A stretch of DNA of 64,000 nt from Alphaproteobacteria bacterium (GCA_030433335.1 JAUILL010000016.1:20544-84543), one strand, 5' to 3'; shown: positions 19,513 through 29,198, counted from the first letter of the stretch. Made by a program: numbers and translations. The notes: generated from the letters alone by a model not told the origin.

Positions 19513-19535
19513 GAGTATTTTTACAAAGCAGAAAG
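19513..19535 (+). repeat. intergenic GAGTATTT repeat, copy 3
   Basis: GAGTATTTTTACAAAGCAGA plus AAG, the second subtype. It is identical over 23 bases to the inverted copy at 42040-42065 and lies just after the stop of the XRE gene (read on the minus strand). Confidence 0.7.
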
Positions 19536-19544
19536 GGTGGGGCC

Positions 19545-19868
19545 TTAGCGCTTGGTCGTCTGCCTTGCGGCGATGAGGCCGCGGAGTTGGGCTTTGACCA
19601 TTTTGGCTTCTGCTTCGGTGAGCTGGACGATGAGGTCGGAGAGTTCCTTTGCTTCGTCAGGTTCTGTTGTGGCCATGAACGCGTTCAAGGATTTGCCGAA
19701 GTAGTTCGCGATGCTGATCCCGTTTTCGACTGTGGTTGAGGCGTTCTCTCGGGACTTTAGTTTGTTGATGACATCGCGAGAAACGCTCGTGTGCCGCGAG
19801 AGATCGCTGATTTGGCACTGTGTCTTTTCGAGGTGTGCAATCAGCGCTTTGCGAATTGTTTTGGGCAT
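19545..19868 (-). CDS. XRE-family HTH regulator
   Basis: 107 residues starting at MPKTIRKALIAHLEKTQCQI; an upstream extension to 19967 is proline/arginine-rich and unlikely. The segment CQISDLSRHTSVSRDVINKL is a helix-turn-helix of the lambda/XRE type (about residues 17-37). The C-terminal part is acidic and helical (EPDEAKELSDLIVQLTEAEA), probably for dimerisation. The gene lies 200 bases downstream of a small membrane-protein gene on the same strand. Together they form an AT-richer insert between lolD and parE. The target is unknown, possibly its own promoter. Confidence 0.75.
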   Translation of the reverse strand: MPKTIRKALIAHLEKTQCQISDLSRHTSVSRDVINKLKSRENASTTVENGISIANYFGKSLNAFMATTEPDEAKELSDLIVQLTEAEAKMVKAQLRGLIAARQTTKR

Positions 19869-20069
19869 TTGAATTGAGCCTTCGGTTGGCGGTGGTCTGA
19901 AAGGTCTGCTCCTGCGTTCGGGCTTGCCCGAACGCTGCGCCCGACCCGCCCCCCAGGGCGGGCGCATTTGCGCCCTCCCTCGGGTCCGGGCGCTGATAGT
20001 TCGTTTATAGGGTATTTGAAGTTGCCGTGGGGATTTGGAAAGAATTTCCGACGGCTCATTTTGGGGAAT

Positions 20070-20486
20070 TTAAAATTTCCAACCGCCTGCGAAGCCAATA
20101 ACTGTGGCAAGACACAGAATGATGGCTCCAAGCAATGGCAAAAGAACTTTCATAGAATGACGGTCTCGTGCTTTCGCGTCTTGTATTTCTTCGGGAGACA
20201 GTGCGATCTCGGGGCTCTCATTACGCTCGTCTTCGAACGTAAAACCCCGCTTCTTTAGTACTCGTCTGCGACAGGATTCGAAAAGCAACACGCTTAGATG
20301 CACTATTAGTAGAGGTAAGAACAGTGCGTTGGACGACGTGCCGAAATGTCCTCCTGTCAATTCGTAATAGATGCGTGTTTCGGTGAAGCCGTAAATGAAT
20401 GCTGCACTCGCTACCAAAATATAGAGTATGTAAATAGCGCCATATTTCTTGGACGTGAGAATGTAATAGTTTTTGACGTCAGACAT
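20070..20486 (-). CDS. hypothetical membrane protein, AT-rich
   Basis: 138 residues from MSDVKNYYIL, whose ATG overlaps the end of parE by 8 bases; an ATG at 20492 would add MW. Hydrophobic helices occur at YGAIYILYILVASAAFIYGF, NALFLPLLIVHLSVLLFE and VLLPLLGAIILCLATVIGFA, with an acidic cytoplasmic-like loop between the last two. Codon use is clearly more AT-rich than the surroundings, suggesting acquisition. Function unknown. Confidence 0.65.
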   Translation of the reverse strand: MSDVKNYYILTSKKYGAIYILYILVASAAFIYGFTETRIYYELTGGHFGTSSNALFLPLLIVHLSVLLFESCRRRVLKKRGFTFEDERNESPEIALSPEEIQDAKARDRHSMKVLLPLLGAIILCLATVIGFAGGWKF

Positions 20487-22437
20487 CCACATCCTCGACG
20501 AACTTCGCGTTCTCTTGGATGTATTCAAAGCGCAATTCCGGCTTTTTGCCCATGAGGCGTTCGACGAGGTCTCCGGTTTCGCCGGGTAGGTCTTCGTCGA
20601 TGGACACGCGGATGAGCTGCCGTGTGGCGGGGTTCATGGTGGTGTCCTTGAGGTCTTTGGCGTCCATCTCGCCGAGACCTTTGAAGCGGCTGACGTCGAT
20701 CTTGCCGCGGCCGCCGAGGCCTTTCTTCAGCCACATGTCGCGCTCTGCCTCGTCCTGACAGTAGACGCGTTTTGCGCCTTGGGTCAGGCGGTAGAGGGGC
20801 GGGCAGGCCAGATAGAGGTGGCCGTGGTCGATCATCGGGCGCATCTGGGTGAAGAAGAAGGTCATCAGGAGGGCGGCGATGTGCGCGCCGTCCACGTCCG
20901 CATCGGTCATGATGATGACTTTGTCGTAGCGCAGGTCGTCCACGCGGAAGCGCGAGCCGAGGCCGACGCCGAGGGCTTGGGCCAGATCGTTGATTTCCTG
21001 GTTGGAGCCGAGTTTGGAGCTGGCGGCGCCAAGGACGTTCAGGATTTTACCGCGCAGGGGCAGGAGGGCTTGGGTCTTGCGGTCGCGGGCCATTTTGGCC
21101 GAGCCGCCTGCCGAGTCGCCCTCGACCAGAAAGAGTTCGGTGCCGTCGCGGTTGGAGGCGGAGCAGTCCACCAGCTTGCCGGGAAGGCGGAGTTTCTTGG
21201 TCGCGGTTTTGCGGGCGGTTTCCTTTTCCTGACGGCGGCGGAGGCGTTCTTCGGCGCGCAGGACGAGGTAGTCGAGGATGGCGCCCGCGGATTTGGTGTC
21301 GTTGGCGAGCCAATTGTCAAAGTGGTCGCGGACCGAGTTTTCCACCCATTTGGCGGCCTCTTCGGTGGAGAGGCGGTCCTTGGTCTGGCCGACGAAAGAG
21401 GGTTCGCGGATGAAGATCGACAGGAGGGCGCAGCCGCCTGTGGTCAGATCCTCGCGGGTGATTTGGGCGGCCTTTTTGTTGGAGACCAGTTCGCCGTAGG
21501 CGCGGATGCCCTTGAGGATCGCGGCCCAGAAGCCGGATTCGTGGGTGCCGCCTTCGGGGGTGGGAACGGTGTTTGTGTAGGACTGGATGAAGCCGTCGCG
21601 GCTGGGGGTCCAGTTGATCGCCCATTCCACCGAGCCAGGGACGTTGAATTTGTCCTCGAAGCTGACTTTGCCCGCGAAGGGGCGGTCGGCGTAGGTGGAG
21701 GCGTCTTTGAGCGTTTCGTTCAGAAAGTCCGAGAGTCCGTTCGGGAAGTGGAAGGTCGCCTCGGTCGGGGTGGCGCCGTCGTCGATGGCGGATTTCCAGC
21801 GGATTTCCACGCCCGAGAACAGATAGGCCTTGGACTGGACCATCTTGTAGAGGCGGGCAGGTTTGAGTTTGAGCGAGCCAAAGATTTCGGGGTCCGCGTG
21901 GAAGGTCACGGTGGTGCCGCGGCGGTTGGGGGCGGCGCCGATTTTTTCCACGGGGCCTTGGGGGATGCCGCGGGAGAAACGCTGTTCAAAGAGCTCTTTG
22001 TTTTTCGCAACCTGCACGACCATCGAATCAGAGAGGGCGTTCACGACCGAGGAGCCGACGCCGTTCAGACCGCCTGAGGTCGAGTAGGCCTTGTTCGAGA
22101 ATTTGCCGCCTGCGTGGAGGGTGCAGAGGATCACCTCGAGCGCGGATTTGCCCGGGAATTTGGGGTGGGGGTCGATCGGGATGCCGCGGCCGTTGTCGCG
22201 GACCGAGATCGAGTAATCCTCGTGCAGGTCCACTTCGATGCGGTTGGCGTGGCCGGCCACCGCTTCGTCCATGGAGTTGTCGAGGATTTCAGCCACCATG
22301 TGGTGCAGGGCGCGTTCGTCCGTGCCGCCGATATACATGCCGGGGCGTTTGCGCACGGGCTCCAGACCTTCGAGCACCTCGATCGAGGAGGCGTCATAGG
22401 TTTCCGCTTCGGTCCCTTTGAGAAGATCGTCGGCCAT
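20479..22437 (-). CDS. parE: DNA topoisomerase IV subunit B
   Basis: 652 residues. The GHKL ATPase domain shows LEPVRKRPGMYIGGTDERAL and AEILDNSMDEAVAGHANRIE, then GGLNGVGSSVVNAL. The TOPRIM domain has VEGDSAGGSAKMARDRKTQA and MTDADVDGAHI. The LRG-type catalytic core ends in GEMDAKDLKDTTMNPATRQL. The shorter length and the GGTDERALHH wording favour ParE over GyrB. With ParC it decatenates replicated chromosomes. A small AT-rich membrane gene has attached to its 3' end. Confidence 0.93.
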   Translation of the reverse strand: MADDLLKGTEAETYDASSIEVLEGLEPVRKRPGMYIGGTDERALHHMVAEILDNSMDEAVAGHANRIEVDLHEDYSISVRDNGRGIPIDPHPKFPGKSALEVILCTLHAGGKFSNKAYSTSGGLNGVGSSVVNALSDSMVVQVAKNKELFEQRFSRGIPQGPVEKIGAAPNRRGTTVTFHADPEIFGSLKLKPARLYKMVQSKAYLFSGVEIRWKSAIDDGATPTEATFHFPNGLSDFLNETLKDASTYADRPFAGKVSFEDKFNVPGSVEWAINWTPSRDGFIQSYTNTVPTPEGGTHESGFWAAILKGIRAYGELVSNKKAAQITREDLTTGGCALLSIFIREPSFVGQTKDRLSTEEAAKWVENSVRDHFDNWLANDTKSAGAILDYLVLRAEERLRRRQEKETARKTATKKLRLPGKLVDCSASNRDGTELFLVEGDSAGGSAKMARDRKTQALLPLRGKILNVLGAASSKLGSNQEINDLAQALGVGLGSRFRVDDLRYDKVIIMTDADVDGAHIAALLMTFFFTQMRPMIDHGHLYLACPPLYRLTQGAKRVYCQDEAERDMWLKKGLGGRGKIDVSRFKGLGEMDAKDLKDTTMNPATRQLIRVSIDEDLPGETGDLVERLMGKKPELRFEYIQENAKFVEDVDV

Positions 22438-22554
22438 GCTGCTCGCTTTCTTTGGTAGCTTTGGGCGCTAGAGATACAGCACCTTGTGGGGGTGCTGCAA
22501 GCGGAGGGCGCACGGGGAAATGGATAGGGCACACAGGCTGACGCGTGGTGCAGT

Positions 22555-22577
22555 GAGTATTTAGGCAAAGCAGAAAG
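22555..22577 (+). repeat. intergenic GAGTATTT repeat, copy 4
   Basis: GAGTATTTAGGCAAAGCAGA plus AAG, a hybrid of the two subtypes. It sits in the 233-base divergent region between parE and the secreted protein gene at 22671, which otherwise holds only presumed promoters. Confidence 0.65.
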
Positions 22578-22670
22578 AATGAGGCAGCGTGGGGATGGCC
22601 AGCGTGGACAGGGGGCCGGAAAGGGCACAGAGTGCAGCTATAGGTTGCGCTGAAGTCCGGAGGGGTCCTG

Positions 22671-23015
22671 ATGAAGTTCCTGATCGCATTTTGCTGTGTT
22701 CTGTTCTGGGCTCTCGGTGCCTCTGCCCAAGGGTGTCACGAGATCAAGTTTGCCCGTGGCGCGTCCTCTGGTGAGGTGAGCGGGCAGGTGTCCGAAACGG
22801 AGTCGCTGTGTTTTACCTTTGGTTCCGGCGCGGGGCAGACCGCGCGGATCGAGATTTTTGGCAGCGAGAATGCGTGCTTTGTGGTCGACGGGATCGTCGA
22901 TTGTACGGATGACTTCACCTTTACCACGCAGCGGCGGATCTATCAGATCTATGTCTATCAGTTGTTTCGATCGCTGGGTGTCGAGCAGTTTCGCCTGCGG
23001 TTGACGATTTACTAG
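22671..23015 (+). CDS. small secreted cysteine-containing protein
   Basis: 114 residues with GGAGG about 8 bases before the ATG. MKFLIAFCCVLFWALGASAQ is a strong signal peptide. The mature domain has four cysteines (GCHEIKF, SLCFTF, NACFVV, DCTDDF), consistent with two disulfides, and a beta-rich pattern ending FRLRLTIY. It is convergent with the small transporter gene (stops 3 bases apart). Function unknown; periplasmic or exported. Confidence 0.75.
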   Translation: MKFLIAFCCVLFWALGASAQGCHEIKFARGASSGEVSGQVSETESLCFTFGSGAGQTARIEIFGSENACFVVDGIVDCTDDFTFTTQRRIYQIYVYQLFRSLGVEQFRLRLTIY

Positions 23016-23018
23016 GAG

Positions 23019-23354
23019 TCACACGGCGCGGGCCATGACGAGCACCGCACCTATAGCGAGGCTGATGCCGATGACATCGCGGTGGGCGATTTTTTCCTGA
23101 AAGAAGACGTGGCCGAGGGCAGTCAGGGCCAGAAGGGTAAAGATCGAGGCCGCGACGCCCACTTGGGCGAGGCTGATGAAGCGCATGGAAGCGAACCACA
23201 AGGCGGCGGAGGCGGCGTAGAGCCCGACGCCGAAGAGCACTTTGCCAGAGAAGAGGCTGTCGCCCGCTTCGACGGCAACTTTGAAATAGTAATCGCCAGC
23301 GATGATGACGCATGTCGCCATCGCGCAGAGGAAGTATCCCCAAAACACGGTCAT
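23019..23354 (-). CDS. small multidrug/EamA-type membrane protein (4 helices)
   Basis: 111 residues with four hydrophobic helices: FWGYFLCAMATCVIIAGDYY, SGKVLFGVGLYAASAALWFA, VGVAASIFTLLALTALGHVF and VIGISLAIGAVLVMARAV. Size and the FQEKIAHRDVIGISLAIGAV closing motif resemble a half EamA domain or the SMR family, which work as dimers. A longer open frame upstream is not hydrophobic and was discarded. The substrate is unknown. Confidence 0.75.
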   Translation of the reverse strand: MTVFWGYFLCAMATCVIIAGDYYFKVAVEAGDSLFSGKVLFGVGLYAASAALWFASMRFISLAQVGVAASIFTLLALTALGHVFFQEKIAHRDVIGISLAIGAVLVMARAV

Positions 23355-23640
23355 TGGATTGCCTGAAATTGCTTGTGAATGTCTGGAAACAGTAGCACGG
23401 CGGCCCAATGGACCTGTCATGCAAAGTGACGGTGGTCGGGAATACATGACCCTGTAGCTCACAATTCTGAAGAGTGGTTCCGGCGGTTTCCGCAAATGGT
23501 TGTATGTGTGGACTGTTTTTCCAACCGATGCGTTTCCGCATGCACGAAAATGCGGGAAATGCCTGTGCGATTTGACCCATCTCAAGGCCGTTTCCCGCGG
23601 GTGTTGTCATATTTCTGTCGTGTTGAAAAAGGAGCGCAGG

Positions 23641-24618
23641 ATGGAAGAGGCAATGGGGTCCCTGAACGAAAAAACTGGTCTGGTCGAGGCCGTGGCGGGC
23701 CCTGTTGAGGTGCCGCCGGAGCTCACCAAAGACACTGTGCGGCGGCCTCATGCGGCCACGGCAGAAGAGGTGCGCCGGGCCTTTGAAACCGGCGAGTACC
23801 CGTATGACACCAAGTTGTCGCGCCGCGCCTATGAGCGCGAGAAGGCCAAGCTGCAGGCTGAGCTTTTGAAGGTCCAACTGTGGGCGCAGGAGACGGAGCA
23901 GCGGTTTGTGGTGCTGTTCGAGGGGCGTGATGCTGCGGGCAAGGGTGGCACGATCAAGCGGTTCATGGAGCATCTGAACCCGCGGGCGGCGCGAGTTGTG
24001 GCGTTGAATAAGCCCACGTGGGAAGAGAAGGGTCAGTGGTATTTCCAGCGCTATGTCAAAGAGTTGCCGACGGTCGGGGAAATGGTTTTCTACGACCGCT
24101 CTTGGTACAACCGCGCGGGCGTGGAGCGGGTGATGGGCTTTTGCGAGCCCAATGAATATCTGGAGTTCATGCGGCAGGCCCCTGATCTGGAGCGGATGCT
24201 CGTGCGGTCGGGGATCAAGCTCTACAAGTACTGGTTCTCGGTCACGCAGGACGAGCAACGCCGGCGGTTCCTGCAGCGCGAGACAGACCCGCTGAAGCGG
24301 TGGAAGCTGTCGCCGATCGATAAGGCCAGCCTTGATAAATGGGACGATTATACTGAGGCCAAGGAGGCGATGTTCTTTTACACGGACACGGCCGATGCGC
24401 CTTGGACCATCGTCAAATCCGATGACAAGAAGCGGGCGCGGATCAACTGTATGCGCCACTTCCTGAGCACAATCGACTATCCGGACAAGGACCACAAGAT
24501 CGTCAAGGCGCCGGACCCCTTGATCGTCGGCGGTGCGAGCCATGTGATCCACAAGTCAGAGCACATTCTGGGGACGGCCTTGCACCCCGATACGCGGCGC
24601 ACCGGAGAGGATGCGTAA
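23641..24618 (+). CDS. ppk2: polyphosphate kinase 2 family
   Basis: 325 residues from the ATG at 23641, preceded by AAGGAG. The core shows Walker A GRDAAGKGGT (95-104), lid-type motifs around NPRAARVVALNKPTWEEKGQ, and Walker B FYDRSWYNRAGVERVMGF. PPK2 enzymes transfer phosphate between polyphosphate and nucleotides, usually making GTP or ATP from GDP or ADP. The one-domain length and EEKGQWYFQRYVKELP wording fit class I. The window thus carries PPK1, PPX and PPK2. About 90 disordered residues precede the kinase core. Confidence 0.93.
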   Translation: MEEAMGSLNEKTGLVEAVAGPVEVPPELTKDTVRRPHAATAEEVRRAFETGEYPYDTKLSRRAYEREKAKLQAELLKVQLWAQETEQRFVVLFEGRDAAGKGGTIKRFMEHLNPRAARVVALNKPTWEEKGQWYFQRYVKELPTVGEMVFYDRSWYNRAGVERVMGFCEPNEYLEFMRQAPDLERMLVRSGIKLYKYWFSVTQDEQRRRFLQRETDPLKRWKLSPIDKASLDKWDDYTEAKEAMFFYTDTADAPWTIVKSDDKKRARINCMRHFLSTIDYPDKDHKIVKAPDPLIVGGASHVIHKSEHILGTALHPDTRRTGEDA

Positions 24619-24659
24619 GGCTGCATTTCCGCAGCTGTAAAAGCGCAAGACTATGTGTG

Positions 24660-24691
24660 CATTCGGGCAGGGGAAACATCTTGCCCGAATG
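24660..24691 (+). promoter_or_regulatory. 10-bp perfect hairpin in the MATE gene leader
   Basis: CATTCGGGCA (24660-24669) and TGCCCGAATG (24682-24691) are exact inverted repeats around a 12-base loop, 24 bases before the MATE start. A smaller GCTGC/GCAGC hairpin lies at 24620-24635. There is no T-tract. It may be a regulator site, an RNA switch or a weak ppk2 3' hairpin. Confidence 0.35.
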
Positions 24692-24715
24692 CAGGGGGGG
24701 CTCTATGCCGACCAT

Positions 24716-26104
24716 ATGGTCAAAAATCTAGCACTCCCTTATTCCACCCATTTCCGTGCCACGCTGCTGCTGGGCCTGCCGCTCATCGGTGGGCATTTGG
24801 CGCAGTTTGCCATCTTTGCGACCGATACCCTGATGCTGGGCCGCTACGGGGTCGAGGAACTGGCGGCGGTGGTGCTGGCGACATCTTTGTTCATGACGCT
24901 GTTCATTCTGGGCTCTGGCTTTGCGTGGGCGGTGATGCCGCTGGTGGCTGCGTCGCAGGCCGAAGGGGACGAGGTGGCCGTGCGCCGCCAGACCCGTATG
25001 GGGCTGTGGTTGAGCCTGCTGTTCGGGGGGGTGTGCTTGCCTGTGTTTGTCTGGTCCAAGCCGCTGCTCATGGCAATCGGGCAGGAAGAGGATCTGGCGC
25101 AGCTGGCGCAGGATTATCTGCGGATCGCGGGCTGGGGGATGCTGCCGGGCCTGTTCGTCAACGTGATGAAGAGCTATCTGGCAGCGCTAGAGCGGACGGC
25201 GGTCGTGCTGTGGATCACGGTGGCGGCTGCGGTCGCGAATGCGGCGGTGAACTATGTGCTGATCTTTGGCCATCTGGGCGCGCCCGAGATGGGCGTGCGC
25301 GGGGCGGCTTTGGCCTCGGTGACTGTGCAGGTCGTGTCACTGATCGGGTGTGTTTGGTATGCGCAGCGGGTTTTGCCCGAGCATTCGCTGTTCCAGCGCA
25401 TGTGGCGGCCCGATTGGGACGTGTTCCTGACTGTGTTGAAACTGGGGGTGCCCATTGGCCTGACCGCGCTGAGCGAGGTGGCGTTGTTCGCCTTTGCCGC
25501 GGTGGTGATGGGCTGGCTGGGGGCAGTGCCCTTGGCCGCGCACGGGATCGTGCTGCAGGTGGCGACGGCGACGTTCATGATCCACATGGGGCTGTCGAAT
25601 GCGGCCACTGTGCGGGCGGGTGCGTCCTATGGGCGGCGGGATTCGACGAATTTGGCGCGTGCGGGGATTTCGGCGCTGACCCTGTCGTTTATCGTCTCGG
25701 TGATCGCGGTGGCGATCATGCTGATCTACCCCGAAGAGCTGATCATGCTCTTTATGCGCGAGGACGAGGTCTACATTCAGGAAATCCTGACCGTGGGGGT
25801 CGCGCTGATGGCGATGGCCGCGCTGTTCCAGTTTGTGGACGCGACTCAGGTGCTGGCGATCGGGCTTTTGCGCGGCTTGCAGGACACCACCAAGCCCATG
25901 TGGATCGCGGCATTCAGCTATTGGGGCGTGGGTGCACCTGCGGGTCTGGCGTTCGGCTTCTGGCTGGACTGGGGCGCGCAGGGTGTGTGGCTGGGGCTGG
26001 TCTTGGGCCTGTCCAGCGCAGCGTTCCTGCTGATGGGCCGGTTCTGGCTGGTGAGCCTGCCCAAGATCCGCGCGGACGAAGGCCTGATGCCAGAGGCGGC
26101 CTGA
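24716..26104 (+). CDS. MATE-family efflux transporter
   Basis: 462 residues from MVKNLALPY; upstream in-frame ATGs (24653) would include the leader hairpin. About twelve hydrophobic helices are visible. The N-lobe begins LLLGLPLIGGHLAQFAIFAT with DTLMLGRYGVEELAAVVLA, and the C-lobe repeats the pattern at LGVPIGLTALSEVALFAFAA. This duplicated layout is typical of NorM-type MATE exporters using Na+ or H+ gradients to expel cationic drugs or metabolites. The substrate is not deducible. Confidence 0.9.
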   Translation: MVKNLALPYSTHFRATLLLGLPLIGGHLAQFAIFATDTLMLGRYGVEELAAVVLATSLFMTLFILGSGFAWAVMPLVAASQAEGDEVAVRRQTRMGLWLSLLFGGVCLPVFVWSKPLLMAIGQEEDLAQLAQDYLRIAGWGMLPGLFVNVMKSYLAALERTAVVLWITVAAAVANAAVNYVLIFGHLGAPEMGVRGAALASVTVQVVSLIGCVWYAQRVLPEHSLFQRMWRPDWDVFLTVLKLGVPIGLTALSEVALFAFAAVVMGWLGAVPLAAHGIVLQVATATFMIHMGLSNAATVRAGASYGRRDSTNLARAGISALTLSFIVSVIAVAIMLIYPEELIMLFMREDEVYIQEILTVGVALMAMAALFQFVDATQVLAIGLLRGLQDTTKPMWIAAFSYWGVGAPAGLAFGFWLDWGAQGVWLGLVLGLSSAAFLLMGRFWLVSLPKIRADEGLMPEAA

Positions 26105-26119
26105 GCCGCCCCTGATCCG

Positions 26120-26554
26120 TTATTTTTCTTCGGTGTCTGCGCCGCTGGCGGCTTGGGCGGCCAGCACGCGATCCGCCTTTTTGCGCGTCAGGACGCTGCG
26201 CAGGTCGTGCATGGCCAAGAGCAGCGAGTCGGAAATCTGTTCCAGTTGCTCGTCCGTCGCCTTGGTCTGGGCCCAGTGGGTGGTCAGATTCAGGTGATCG
26301 ACCGTGCGCAGAATGTCGTCGATCTGGCGCTCTGCCACGGTGTCCGCCCGCTCTTTCATCCAGGCGCGGATGGCGACCAGATCCTCTTCACTGAGGCCGC
26401 GGTCGCCGTGGGGTTTCACCTCGCCGTTGCGGATGTTCACAACGGCGATCTGGTCCATTTCGATGCGGCGCATCCGGTTTTCTGTGTCGACCCGAAACAC
26501 AAAGGCCCCGTTTTCACGGACTCGGAAGTAGTATGGGGGCAGTTCGGTCGACAT
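26120..26554 (-). CDS. conserved hypothetical protein
   Basis: 144 residues with no signal peptide or membrane segment. The N-terminal half (YYFRVRENGAFVFRVDTENR, then MDQIAVVNIRNGEVKPHGDR) suggests a small beta-rich unit. The C-terminal half is helical and charged (TDEQLEQISDSLLLAMHDLR). It is convergent with the MATE gene (15 bases between stops) and 23 bases downstream of the aminotransferase gene on the same strand, so the two may be cotranscribed. Function unknown. Confidence 0.75.
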   Translation of the reverse strand: MSTELPPYYFRVRENGAFVFRVDTENRMRRIEMDQIAVVNIRNGEVKPHGDRGLSEEDLVAIRAWMKERADTVAERQIDDILRTVDHLNLTTHWAQTKATDEQLEQISDSLLLAMHDLRSVLTRKKADRVLAAQAASGADTEEK

Positions 26555-26577
26555 AAAAAACGCTCTCTCTTAAGGAC

Positions 26578-27783
<1,206 letters not shown>

Positions 27784-27869
27784 TTAACCTCGGTCATTTG
27801 AAAAGCGCTCTGGCCTGTCCTAGTCTCGGCGCGATGACCAATCAAGACAGATCCGAGAAAGGGAGTCTG

Positions 27870-28259
27870 ATGGGAGAGAACTGGTACAGCCCCGATGCTG
27901 CAACTTTTGGCGATCGCGTGGCCGCCGCCCGTGATGCCGCCGGAATGACTCAGGTGCAACTGGCCAAGCGGCTGGGTGTGAAATTAGGAACGCTCCAAGG
28001 CTGGGAAGACGACACAGCGGAGCCGCGCGCCAACAAACTGCAAATGTTGGCCGGTTTGCTGAACGTTTCGATCATGTGGCTCTTGAACGGTGAGGGTGAT
28101 GGCGTAGAAGGTCCGGTAGAGGATAACGCCGTCCCCGTCGCGATCACCGACATCATGCGCGAGATGCGCTCGATGAAGATCCAGATGCAGCAGGGGGCAG
28201 ACCGCCTGGCACGGCTTGAGAAAAAGCTGCGCCTGACCCTGAAGGAGATCGAGCAGTGA
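27870..28259 (+). CDS. XRE-family HTH regulator, coupled to sdhE
   Basis: 129 residues from the ATG at 27870, with GGGAG 6 bases upstream. The HTH lies at residues 13-65 (FGDRVAAARDAAGMTQVQLA, then LGVKLGTLQGWEDDTAEPRA). The C-terminus is a predicted coiled coil (MREMRSMKIQMQQGADRLAR). Its TGA overlaps the GTG start of sdhE (GTGA), indicating translational coupling. It could sense metabolic state for succinate dehydrogenase maturation; that is inference from context only. Confidence 0.85.
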   Translation: MGENWYSPDAATFGDRVAAARDAAGMTQVQLAKRLGVKLGTLQGWEDDTAEPRANKLQMLAGLLNVSIMWLLNGEGDGVEGPVEDNAVPVAITDIMREMRSMKIQMQQGADRLARLEKKLRLTLKEIEQ

Positions 28260-28531
28260 CAGACGTCACCGAAACCCACGAAACCCGACTGAAGCGCCTG
28301 AAGATGCGCTCCAACTATCGGGGCATCAAGGAAATGGACCTGATCCTCAAAGCTTTTGCGGATCGCCGTCTGGCAGATATGTCAGCCGAAGAGCTGGACC
28401 TCTATGAGGGCCTGCTCGAGGAGAACGACCATGACCTGTACCAGTGGGTGAGCGGGCAGGGGGCAACCCCTGCGCGGTATCTGGACCTGGTAACGGATAT
28501 CGCGAGCGGTCTGACGCAATTCTCGAAATAA
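28256..28531 (+). CDS. sdhE: FAD assembly factor SdhE
   Basis: 91 residues with a GTG start overlapping the upstream stop. The SdhE/DUF339 signature RGIKEMD is at residues 22-28, and EENDHDLYQWVSG is the conserved second half. The protein helps attach FAD covalently to succinate dehydrogenase and fumarate reductase flavoproteins. Its usual size is 80-95 residues. Coupling to an XRE regulator rather than to sdh genes is the only odd point. Confidence 0.93.
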   Translation: MTDVTETHETRLKRLKMRSNYRGIKEMDLILKAFADRRLADMSAEELDLYEGLLEENDHDLYQWVSGQGATPARYLDLVTDIASGLTQFSK

Positions 28532-28623
28532 GGCGCATTTTAGGCATCTTCTTGGGCATTTAACCGAATATTCGGCTTTATCCCGTCAGTCTCTGTTTTA
28601 TCGAAAAACTGCGGAGACATAAG

Positions 28624-29121
28624 ATGGTCCTTCATTCGCCTCCGGCCCGGTCGGCCGATCAAAACTTTATGGCGCGCTACCTCGACACTCTGTCCTTGGT
28701 AGAGCGCCTGCACCGCCTGCTGCTGGACGTCATCAAGGACGAATTCGAACGCGTAGGTGTTCTGGAGATCAACGCTGTTCAGGGCCTCTTGCTGTTCAAT
28801 ATCGGCGAACACGAGGTGACGGCGGGCGAACTCAAATCCCGCGGATATTATCAGGGCAGCAATGTCAGCTATAACCTGAAGAAGCTGGTGGACATGGGCT
28901 ACATGCACCACGAACGCTGCGCGATGGACCGCCGCTCGGTGCGGGTGCGTTTGACCGAACGGGGCCGCAATGTGCGCGATGTGGTGTCGGAACTGTTCTT
29001 GCGCCACGCCGACGGCCTGCAGACCAAGGCTGTGCTGGACATGGACGGCGTGGACACGATCGCTGGCGCCCTGAAGCGTGTTGAGCGCTACTGGACCGAC
29101 CAGATCCGCTACATCTACTGA
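28624..29121 (+). CDS. MarR/LdtR-like winged-helix regulator
   Basis: 165 residues. A long N-terminal helix (YLDTLSLVERLHRLLLDVIK) is followed by a winged helix: VTAGELKSRGYYQGSNVSYN is the HTH, and DRRSVRVRLTERGRNVRDVV the wing, both in MarR style. The wording resembles LdtR, which controls L,D-transpeptidase and stress genes in Rhizobiales; I assign it by recollection only. It is monocistronic with a strong terminator downstream. Confidence 0.82.
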   Translation: MVLHSPPARSADQNFMARYLDTLSLVERLHRLLLDVIKDEFERVGVLEINAVQGLLLFNIGEHEVTAGELKSRGYYQGSNVSYNLKKLVDMGYMHHERCAMDRRSVRVRLTERGRNVRDVVSELFLRHADGLQTKAVLDMDGVDTIAGALKRVERYWTDQIRYIY

Positions 29122-29153
29122 CAAACGCCGGGGGGATGTTTTGTCTGCCAAAT

Positions 29154-29190
29154 GGAAAAGGGCCTCGCGCGGTTGCGGAGGCCCTTTTCC
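29154..29190. terminator. bidirectional terminator between ldtR-like gene and gloA
   Basis: A 13-bp perfect stem, GGAAAAGGGCCTC (29154-29166) with GAGGCCCTTTTCC (29178-29190). A on the left and T on the right make it work on both strands for the two convergent genes. Confidence 0.92.
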
Positions 29191-29198
29191 TTTGAAAT

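Larger units (their letters stand above)
19169..19544. other. gene-free stretch with two repeat copies
   Basis: Apart from the two GAGTATTT repeats at 19392 and 19513 I see no supported gene. Open frames here have poor composition and no ribosome sites. GGGCTGGG/GGGCC-type simple sequence recurs around both repeats. Confidence 0.5.

Noticed and set aside
24620..24691. Guanidine riboswitch before the MATE gene
   Set aside because: The hairpin loops lack the ACGR motif and the sequence does not match the ykkC consensus.
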